Positions 1 through 5,806 of a DNA stretch of 7,176 nt are shown here, in pieces. Source of the DNA: CAZPKH01 sp964587165 (lineage in GTDB: Bacteria; Bacteroidota; Bacteroidia; Bacteroidales; Muribaculaceae); contig CAZPKH010000061.1 in the NCBI GenBank assembly GCA_964587165.1, positions 1-7,176 on the forward strand. The letters run 5' to 3'. The notes under the pieces were generated by a model. It was given only the letters and a program-made list of their open reading frames with translations. It searched no databases and was not told where the DNA came from. The translations under genes were made by a program, and so were the position numbers. The stretch's first letter is position 1, and each line of letters begins with the position of its first letter.

Positions 1-52
1 ATCCCTCCGAGATATGCGACCTCAGCGTTAACATATATTATGGGACAAGCTC
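1..52. other. Sequence downstream of polA, no supported gene
   Basis: This 52-base edge segment follows the polA stop. It has an AT-rich core (about 28-41) amid GC-rich surroundings. A minus-strand ATG at 34-32 opens a frame that stays open to the edge (11 codons), but the residues match nothing I know and it is too short to call. I see no terminator hairpin here. Confidence 0.3.
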
Positions 53-2833
53 TCAATGGGCTTCGAGCCAGTTTGCACCTACTCCGAAGCTCACCTCAAG
101 CCTCACATGCCCCGAATATGCGCCTTCCATAAGTCGCACCACAAGCTCCTGAAGCCGGGGCAGCTCGTCGGGCACTACGTTGAATATCAGCTCATCGTGC
201 ACCTGCATGATCATGCACGAGGCCAGCCCGAGGCGGCGTATCTCGGCATCTATGTCGATCATCGCTTTTTTGATGATGTCGGCGGCGCTTCCTTGCAGCG
301 GGGCATTGACGGCGTTTCGCTCGGCATAGCTGCGCACTGTGGCCGACCGCGAATTGATGTCGGGCAACGGGCGGCGACGTCCCATTATCGTGGCCACATA
401 CCCTTTCTCCCGGGCCTGCTCGATGGAGCGGTCGATATATCGGCGTATGTCGGGGTAGGCTGCGAAGTATCCGTCGATCAGCTCTTTGGCTTCGCCGCGA
501 GGTATGCCAAGGCGCTCGGACAGTCCGAAAGCGGATATGCCGTAGATTATTCCGAAATTGGCTGTTTTGGCATTCCGTCGCAGCGTGTCGGAGGTCTGAT
601 CAAGCGGCAGGTGGTATATCTTTGCAGCGGTGGCGCGGTGTATGTCGGCACCCGATGCAAATGCCTCGATCATATTGTGGTCGCCGGATATGTCGGCTAT
701 GAGCCGGAGCTCGATCTGCGAGTAGTCGGCGCTGAGCATCAGGCACCCCGGATCGGGGATAAAGGCACGGCGTATCTCGCGGCCATCGTCGGTGCGCACC
801 GGTATGTTCTGCAGGTTGGGGTTGGTGGATGATATGCGCCCGGTAGCGGTGACGGTCTGATTGTAGGTGGTGTGGATTTTTCCGGTCGTGGGGTTGACCA
901 GTGCCGGGAGCGCGTCGATATATGTGGCAAGGAGCTTGCGGAGTCCTCGGAAATCGAGTATCAGCCTGCATATCGGATGCTTGTGGGCATATTTTTCGAG
1001 TATCTCCTCGGTGGTGGAGTAGGCTCCCCGTTTGGTCTTTTTGGCTTTCGGGTCGATGCGCAGCTTCTCGAAGAGCACTTCGCCTACCTGGGCCGGCGAT
1101 CCGATGTTGAACCGCTCGCCTGCTATCTCGTACACCTGCTCCTCTATGCGGCGCAGCCGCTCGGTGTAGAGTCGCGAAAGGTTGTGGAGCTCGTGCACGT
1201 TGATACGCACTCCGGTGAGCTCCATCGACGCCAGAACGCTGACCATCGGGAGCTCGATGTCGCGGAATAAGGTGTCGAGCTCGAGCCGGCGGAGCTCGGC
1301 CGACAGCAGAGGCTTGATGCGCAGTGTCACATCGGCCAGGGCGCAGACTGTGGTGGCATCGGGAGCCGACATTGCACGGGCTCTCTCGGTGGCGGTGAGC
1401 TCCGCAGGGTCGGTCAGACGGCATCCGAGGTATTTGGCAGCGATGGTCGAAAGGCGGTGATTTATCTCCGGATCGATCAGATAGTGGGCCACGGCAGTGT
1501 CGTAGTAGGGTGCCGTGAGGTTGATACCGAAGCGGGAGAGTATCACTAACAGTGTCTTGACATCGTGGCACACCACAGTAATGTCGGGATCATCGATCAG
1601 AGGGCGCAGCGCCTCGATCATCTCTTTGCGGATCGGTGCCGGGGTCGGAGCGAAGATCACGCGACCGGGGGCGGTCGCCACGGCTACCGATGTGAGCTCC
1701 ATCTGCATGGGTGTGGGGCCGGTGGCGGTAAAAGCTATCGCTACGGTGCCGTCAGCCGGGGGCGCCTCGCCAAGGAGACGCGTCAATTCGGCGGGTGTTG
1801 TGGCTACGGTATAGTCTGTATCGGGCAGGTCGCACACGGGCGTATCGGCCTGAGCGGGTGTCTCGGAGTAATCGAAGTCGAAAAGCGATGCCGTATCGCC
1901 TTGTCGCGGAGCCGCCGGCGCCTGTGCGGGGGTGGCGGAAGCGCTTTCAGATTGGGGCAGGCGCGCGATGAACGTGCGGAACTCCAGCTCGGTGTATATT
2001 TGCCGAAGCGCATCGTAGTCGGGTGTGCGGCGCTCCAGGTGGCGGGGCGTCAGATCATCGGGGAGCGGCACGTCGGTCCGGATGGTGGCCAGCTCGCGCG
2101 AGAAGAGTATCTGAGAGGCGTTGTCGGCTATCCTGCGCTGTGTGGCTCCTTTGAGCTGATCTACGTTGGCTATCAGATTTTCGACCGACCCCCACTGGCG
2201 GATGAGGGCGGCTGCGGTCTTTTCGCCTATGCCGGGACAGCCGGGTATGTTGTCGGATTTGTCGCCTTCGAGGGCAAGCAGGTCGATCACCTGTGCGGGG
2301 CGCTCTATGCCGTAGCGCTCGGCCACCTGCTGAGGGCCGCGTATCTCGAACCCCTGGCCGCGGAGCGCCGGGCGGAACATCAGCACGCGGTCTGTCACCA
2401 ACTGCCCGTAGTCCTTGTCGGGGGTCATCATGTAGGTGACGAATCCCTCGCGCTCGGCTTCACGCGACAGTGTGCCGATCACATCGTCAGCCTCGTACCC
2501 TTCGACCTCGACGGCCGGTATGCGGTAAGCCTCCAGTATCCGCTTGATATACGGTATGGCTATGGTGATATCCTCGGGCTGCTTGTCGCGTCCGGCCTTG
2601 TATTCGGGGTAAAGCTCGTGGCGGAATGTATGTCCGCCCGGTGGGTCGAAGCACACCGCTATGTGTGTGGGGTTCTCCTTGCGGAGCACCTCGTCGAGGG
2701 TGTTGACAAACCCGAAAATAGCCGATGTATTCATGCCTGCCGAGGTGACACGCGGCGAGCGCATCAAGGCATAGTAAGCGCGATATATCAAGGCGTATGC
2801 GTCGAGCAGAAACAGGCGGGATTCAGATGGCAT
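53..2833 (-). CDS. polA: DNA polymerase I (5' nuclease plus polymerase; proofreading domain looks inactive)
   Basis: DNA polymerase I removes RNA primers and fills gaps during Okazaki-fragment processing and excision repair. Numbering is from the ATG at 2833 (926 residues, a normal family length). Residues about 4-292 are the 5' nuclease, with its metal-binding acids intact: D11, D63, E114/D116/D117, D139/D141 and D191/D194. A variable linker (about 293-335) follows, then a 3'-5' exonuclease-like domain (about 339-512), and the polymerase from about 520. Polymerase motif A is DYSQIELR at 703. The motif B O-helix carries K756, F760 and Y764. Motif C is VHDE at 878-881. The exonuclease domain keeps its fold-type similarity but lacks the catalytic acids of Exo I, II and III, so proofreading is probably lost. 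The frame also permits a TTG start at 2842, three codons earlier; I prefer the ATG because related proteins begin just before the RLFLLDAYALIYR segment. The gene lies 37 bases after the membrane-protein stop, probably in the same operon. Confidence 0.97.
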   Translation of the reverse strand: MPSESRLFLLDAYALIYRAYYALMRSPRVTSAGMNTSAIFGFVNTLDEVLRKENPTHIAVCFDPPGGHTFRHELYPEYKAGRDKQPEDITIAIPYIKRILEAYRIPAVEVEGYEADDVIGTLSREAEREGFVTYMMTPDKDYGQLVTDRVLMFRPALRGQGFEIRGPQQVAERYGIERPAQVIDLLALEGDKSDNIPGCPGIGEKTAAALIRQWGSVENLIANVDQLKGATQRRIADNASQILFSRELATIRTDVPLPDDLTPRHLERRTPDYDALRQIYTELEFRTFIARLPQSESASATPAQAPAAPRQGDTASLFDFDYSETPAQADTPVCDLPDTDYTVATTPAELTRLLGEAPPADGTVAIAFTATGPTPMQMELTSVAVATAPGRVIFAPTPAPIRKEMIEALRPLIDDPDITVVCHDVKTLLVILSRFGINLTAPYYDTAVAHYLIDPEINHRLSTIAAKYLGCRLTDPAELTATERARAMSAPDATTVCALADVTLRIKPLLSAELRRLELDTLFRDIELPMVSVLASMELTGVRINVHELHNLSRLYTERLRRIEEQVYEIAGERFNIGSPAQVGEVLFEKLRIDPKAKKTKRGAYSTTEEILEKYAHKHPICRLILDFRGLRKLLATYIDALPALVNPTTGKIHTTYNQTVTATGRISSTNPNLQNIPVRTDDGREIRRAFIPDPGCLMLSADYSQIELRLIADISGDHNMIEAFASGADIHRATAAKIYHLPLDQTSDTLRRNAKTANFGIIYGISAFGLSERLGIPRGEAKELIDGYFAAYPDIRRYIDRSIEQAREKGYVATIMGRRRPLPDINSRSATVRSYAERNAVNAPLQGSAADIIKKAMIDIDAEIRRLGLASCMIMQVHDELIFNVVPDELPRLQELVVRLMEGAYSGHVRLEVSFGVGANWLEAH

Positions 2834-2870
2834 AGTCGGCAAGGTATGATAGGATTAATGTGGGGGAGAT

Positions 2871-3980
2871 TCAGCTGCACGCTATGCGCGAATTGATGAT
2901 GGCGGCAATACGCCGGGGGCGCATCTCGAGCAGGTCGGGGTCGAGACCCGGTATAGTTTCGGTGCGCTGAGCCTGCGGCTTGTAGTTGAAGCTGATGAAA
3001 TGCTCGGTGACGTATCGACCGCGGGCTGCGCGACGGCGGCGTGATTCGACGGTCACATTCTCAAGGTCGGCGAAGTCGACCCGCTGGCCGCGGTACACAA
3101 GGTGGTCGGCGGCGATGCGCAGCTTTGGCGACCATATAGCCACACAAATATATCCTAATACTATCAGGGCGCAGACTATGAATATGTCGATTATGATGCT
3201 GCACCAGGTGGATAGCGGTATGAACCAGAGGTAGTCGTCGGCAAAATTTTTGGAATGACCCACCAGATATAGCAGCCCGATAAGCCCTACTATCCCGAGC
3301 TCGAGCACGACGGGTGCCCAACGCTCCCAGTAGACGTTGACCACTCGGTCGCGCGGCGGGAGGTTGCGTGCGGCTGCCTCACACTCGCGCTTCAGGGCGG
3401 CCTCTGCTTCAGGAGTCGGAGCAGCAGCCTCGCGGCGCTTGCGTAGCGGCGGCGCCGGGAGTGCGGCGCCGTCGACACAACGCCGGTTGAGTATCTTGAG
3501 CACCTGAGCCCGCGTAAGTGTAAGCCCAAGGGGTATTTCTATCGACGAAGGGTAGTTGAGGTCGCCCTGCGGCGGGGTGATGCGGTAGTGCACGATAGCA
3601 GCCTCAAAATGCCCCTCGATAGGCTCAAAGTTTTCTACATCATGAAAATAGAGCACCTCGGGGTCGCGCACCTGAAGCTCGAAGCGCACATACCGGTCGG
3701 TGATACGTATCACCGGCACACGGCCGCGGCGTATCCATGCCTCGACATACCGCCAGGTGATTCCGGCCATGAAGAGGGTCAGAATGAACGATATCGAGCG
3801 GCCCGTATCGGTGATCTTAAGATCGGACAGGCCGGTGTAACGGGGGAAGTAGCTCTGCACCAGACCCACTATCATCACGACGGTGATCGCGCCGAATATC
3901 AGCATCAGCATCAGTGTGAGGGTGCGTCGGCGGTAGATGCGTATCTCCTTTGGGTGTGTGCGGTTGTCCGGATCGGGCAT
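2871..3980 (-). CDS. Four-helix membrane protein with two PH-like modules, function unknown
   Basis: I do not recognise a named gene. The 369-residue product has hydrophobic segments at about 22-41, 63-79, 222-240 and 256-282, which are likely membrane helices. Each pair of helices is followed by a beta-rich, soluble-looking stretch. The two halves resemble each other: VIRITD (90) matches LRIAAD (287), DVENF (114) matches DLENV (305), IPLGL (149) matches IPGLD (343), and ILNRR (163) matches IINSR (361). Two helices followed by such a domain is reminiscent of bacterial PH-domain membrane proteins of the STM3941 type, but that family assignment is inference. A charged, Ala/Glu/Arg-rich segment (about 178-213) joins the halves. 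The frame stays open to an alternative start at 4061, but that would overlap the upstream gene by 59 bases. The ATG at 3980 leaves a 22-base gap and starts just before a basic segment and the first helix, so I chose it. No signal peptide with a cleavage site is evident. Confidence 0.85.
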   Translation of the reverse strand: MPDPDNRTHPKEIRIYRRRTLTLMLMLIFGAITVVMIVGLVQSYFPRYTGLSDLKITDTGRSISFILTLFMAGITWRYVEAWIRRGRVPVIRITDRYVRFELQVRDPEVLYFHDVENFEPIEGHFEAAIVHYRITPPQGDLNYPSSIEIPLGLTLTRAQVLKILNRRCVDGAALPAPPLRKRREAAAPTPEAEAALKRECEAAARNLPPRDRVVNVYWERWAPVVLELGIVGLIGLLYLVGHSKNFADDYLWFIPLSTWCSIIIDIFIVCALIVLGYICVAIWSPKLRIAADHLVYRGQRVDFADLENVTVESRRRRAARGRYVTEHFISFNYKPQAQRTETIPGLDPDLLEMRPRRIAAIINSRIACS

Positions 3981-4002
3981 GGTGTTCGGGGGGATTATTG
4001 TG

Positions 4003-5019
4003 TCAGCGTGGGAATACTTTGTGCCACATGCCGAGTATGTCGAGGCGTCGGCTCTTGGCATTGAGCAGTATGTCGACTATGCGGCGGTGTTCGGCCTCGG
4101 CATTGAGCTTGGTGGCTTTATGGAGCATGGTGTTGAGCAGATGTATACCTTTGTCGCGCGACACCTTGACGTTGAGCAACGCCTCGCCCAGATCGATGGA
4201 CAGACGCAGCTGACGCTCCGAGAACTCAGGCTCTATCTTGGTGAGGTATTTCAGTGCTCGCGAGAAATATTGCACGGCCTCGCGGTAGCGTCCCATCTGC
4301 GCAAGGGTCTTTCCCTCGGCGGTGAGGCTTTCGATGAGCTGATCGGTAGCGCCCTCGATACCGGCATTGAGCATCTCGAGGTAGGTCGATGTGGCTACCT
4401 GATTGTGAGCGAGCATGTTGACCTGCTTCACGCGCGAGCGGTACACGCGGGTCGAGGCGTTCTGTGCCTTGATATGCGCCGCGCCGTATCGTTCGGGCGA
4501 TGTCTTGGCGAGCTTCTCGAAGAGTTTCATCGACTTCTCAAGCTGCCGCTCAGCCTGCTTATACTGTCCTTTTTCGTTGTGTATCAGTGATATGTCGTAA
4601 AGCAGAGAGGCTAATATCACCATGAACGGCTCATCTTTGCGCTTGGCATCCTGAGCCAGAAAAGAGAGGAGTTTGGCGGCCGTGACGAGGGCTTCGTCGT
4701 CGGCATTGGCCTCAATCTGCAGCGATGTGAGTATCTGAAGGAGAGCGGCGTATATATCAATACGGGTACGGGGTGAGTTGTCGTCGGGTGTCGTGGCCTC
4801 GGCCAGATCGGTGAACTGTTTTACGGCTTTTGCCGTGTCGCCGGCCTCCACCATCTGCAGCGCTGCGAGCCGGAGCACATCGTAGGCTGTGTCGAAGGGT
4901 AGTGTCTCAAGCCGGCGTAGGGCTTGCAGCGTAGACTCCTTGCGGTGAGGCAGCAGCTTTACGGTCGACTCGTGGTCGGCAACATGCAGGAAGCGGGGCT
5001 CTATGGATATCGATTTCAT
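4003..5019 (-). CDS. TPR-type helical repeat protein, function unknown
   Basis: This 338-residue protein is almost wholly alpha-helical by composition and contains tetratricopeptide-like repeats. The clearest are at about 136-169 (pattern L..I...KGQYKQAERQLEKSM) and 226-260 (G..L.QMGRYREAVQYFSRAL). A weaker one lies at about 46-75 (AGDTAKAVKQF). TPRs usually form superhelical scaffolds that bind other proteins, so a role as an adaptor is possible, but no partner can be named. There is no signal peptide or membrane segment, so a cytoplasmic location is likely. The ATG at 5019 is the first start in the frame and follows a 76-base gap that holds an inverted repeat. Only 22 bases separate its stop from the membrane-protein gene, and polA follows that, so the three are probably co-transcribed. 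The carboxyl end (about 310-338) is basic and lacks a recognisable repeat. Confidence 0.88.
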   Translation of the reverse strand: MKSISIEPRFLHVADHESTVKLLPHRKESTLQALRRLETLPFDTAYDVLRLAALQMVEAGDTAKAVKQFTDLAEATTPDDNSPRTRIDIYAALLQILTSLQIEANADDEALVTAAKLLSFLAQDAKRKDEPFMVILASLLYDISLIHNEKGQYKQAERQLEKSMKLFEKLAKTSPERYGAAHIKAQNASTRVYRSRVKQVNMLAHNQVATSTYLEMLNAGIEGATDQLIESLTAEGKTLAQMGRYREAVQYFSRALKYLTKIEPEFSERQLRLSIDLGEALLNVKVSRDKGIHLLNTMLHKATKLNAEAEHRRIVDILLNAKSRRLDILGMWHKVFPR

Positions 5020-5036
5020 ACGGTTGTGATTTGTTA

Positions 5037-5056
5037 TTCAGGTTTGTTGTCCTGAA
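5037..5056. repeat. Short perfect inverted repeat upstream of the TPR gene
   Basis: TTCAGG and CCTGAA form a perfect 6-base inverted repeat around an 8-base T/G-rich spacer. It ends 17 bases before the ATG at 5019, so it could be a leader hairpin or an operator for the TPR gene. There is no T run on either side, so it does not look like a standard terminator. A weak -7-like TACTTTCA overlaps its upstream edge on the minus strand, but I find no matching -33 box. The rest of the 76-base gap between kdsD and the TPR gene (5020-5095) shows nothing else clear. Confidence 0.4.
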
Positions 5057-5095
5057 AGTATAAACAACTGAAACGTGTGTTTGGCTGAGCTCGGC

Positions 5096-5707
5096 CTATT
5101 TTTTGCACTCTGAGCGCGATTTATCTCCCAAATACCCGCCATGATGACGTTTGGCGTAGTCGGCGCAGGTGAAGCCGGTGGCCCGCATCACGTTTACCAC
5201 AAGGATGTCGCCTATCACCGTCATTGCCGTGGTCGATGTGGTGGGCGTGAGCCCCAAGGGGCAAACCTCGGGAGCGCCGCCGGTGGTGAGGGTGATACCC
5301 GAAAGGGCTGCGAGGGGGGAGTCGGGACACCCGGTTATCACGATCATCGGTATGTCGGGGTAGAGGTTGCGGGTCAGCGATACCAGGTCGACGATCTCGC
5401 GGGTCTTGCCCGAGTTGGAAATCAGCAGCATGACATCGTTGGGCTGAAGCACTCCGAGATCGCCGTGCTGCGCCTCGGCAGGGTGGAGGTTGACCGCCGG
5501 AATACCTGTCGACGAGAATGTAGTGGCGATATTCATGGCTATCTGGCCGGCCTTTCCCATGCCGGATGTCACGAGCTTGCCTCCGCGACGGTGCACACGC
5601 TCAACGATAGTCTCGACGGCGCGGTCGTAGTCGTCGGTATACGGTATGGCGGCGATAGCGCGGCTCTCGGCTGCCAGTATCTCAAGCATTGACTCTTTTA
5701 CGTTCAT
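5096..5707 (-). CDS. kdsD: Arabinose-5-phosphate isomerase, KpsF/GutQ family, SIS domain only
   Basis: KdsD converts ribulose-5-phosphate to arabinose-5-phosphate, the first step to Kdo, the sugar that links lipid A to the lipopolysaccharide core. The 203-residue product is a single SIS domain. It carries SGMGKAG with K52, HPAEAQHGDLG with H81, SNSGKTRE with E104, the CPLGLTPTTSTTA segment at 149-161, and H188 before GGYLG. These four residues line up with K59, H88, E111 and H193, the catalytic-site residues of E. coli KdsD, so the enzyme is probably active. It ends right after the SIS domain; the E. coli enzyme is about 330 residues and has two carboxyl-terminal CBS domains. CBS-less KdsD is known from Bacteroides fragilis, so this is a lineage form and not a truncation. 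A related SIS isomerase of different substrate cannot be excluded. The gene has its own promoter at 5732-5762 and is isolated from dnaX by a likely terminator. Confidence 0.88.
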   Translation of the reverse strand: MNVKESMLEILAAESRAIAAIPYTDDYDRAVETIVERVHRRGGKLVTSGMGKAGQIAMNIATTFSSTGIPAVNLHPAEAQHGDLGVLQPNDVMLLISNSGKTREIVDLVSLTRNLYPDIPMIVITGCPDSPLAALSGITLTTGGAPEVCPLGLTPTTSTTAMTVIGDILVVNVMRATGFTCADYAKRHHGGYLGDKSRSECKK

Positions 5708-5731
5708 GCGTTCGGATTTTGATTCGGTCTA

Positions 5732-5762
5732 CAAAAGTACTGAAAATTTGCCAAAACCCAAC
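5732..5762 (-). promoter_or_regulatory. Bacteroides-type promoter for kdsD
   Basis: The minus strand carries TACTTTTG at 5739-5732, an exact match to the Bacteroides -7 box TAnnTTTG. GTTG lies at 5762-5759, close to the -33 box TTTG, with a 19-base spacer between TTG and TA. That agrees with the published architecture (19-21 bases) read by the primary sigma factor of this phylum. Transcription would begin near 5726 and give a leader of about 20 bases before the ATG at 5707. No Shine-Dalgarno sequence is evident, as is common in this phylum. Confidence 0.72.
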
Positions 5763-5772
5763 GGAGTGCAGC

Positions 5773-5798
5773 AAAAAACCGGAGTGTGTCTGCCCGGT
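5773..5798 (-). terminator. Probable intrinsic terminator of dnaX
   Basis: On the minus strand, just after the dnaX stop, ACCGG (5798-5794) can pair with CCGGT (5782-5778) around an 11-base loop, and a run of five T follows at once (5777-5773). The stem is GC-rich but only five pairs long, so termination may be partial. Its position, between the dnaX stop and a promoter for kdsD, supports the call. Confidence 0.5.
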
Positions 5799-5806
5799 GC
5801 TCTCGC

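Noticed and set aside
1..34. Start of a further minus-strand gene after polA (ATG at 34-32).
   Set aside because: Only 11 codons are visible and they match nothing known; chance is enough to explain it.
600..1571. A 323-codon minus-strand frame inside polA in another register.
   Set aside because: It is Arg/His/Pro-rich, has no domain, and overlaps the conserved polymerase frame completely.
2834..2842. TTG start for polA three codons upstream of the ATG.
   Set aside because: ATG is the commoner start, and the extra residues M-P-T add nothing that family members share. The ATG at 2833 fits better.
1565..2896. A 443-codon open frame on the plus strand antisense to polA.
   Set aside because: Its product has no recognisable domain and is odd in composition. 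It lies wholly opposite a clear polA, where GC-rich codon use keeps antisense frames open. The same holds for the long plus-strand frames opposite the other genes.
3981..4061. Longer start for the membrane protein, overlapping the TPR gene by 59 bases.
   Set aside because: The extra 27 residues are polar, unlike a leader for the first helix, and the ATG at 3980 gives a normal short operon gap.
5083..5095. Imperfect palindrome around GAGCTC after the kdsD stop, as a terminator.
   Set aside because: It has no loop and no T run after it, so it does not form a credible terminator.
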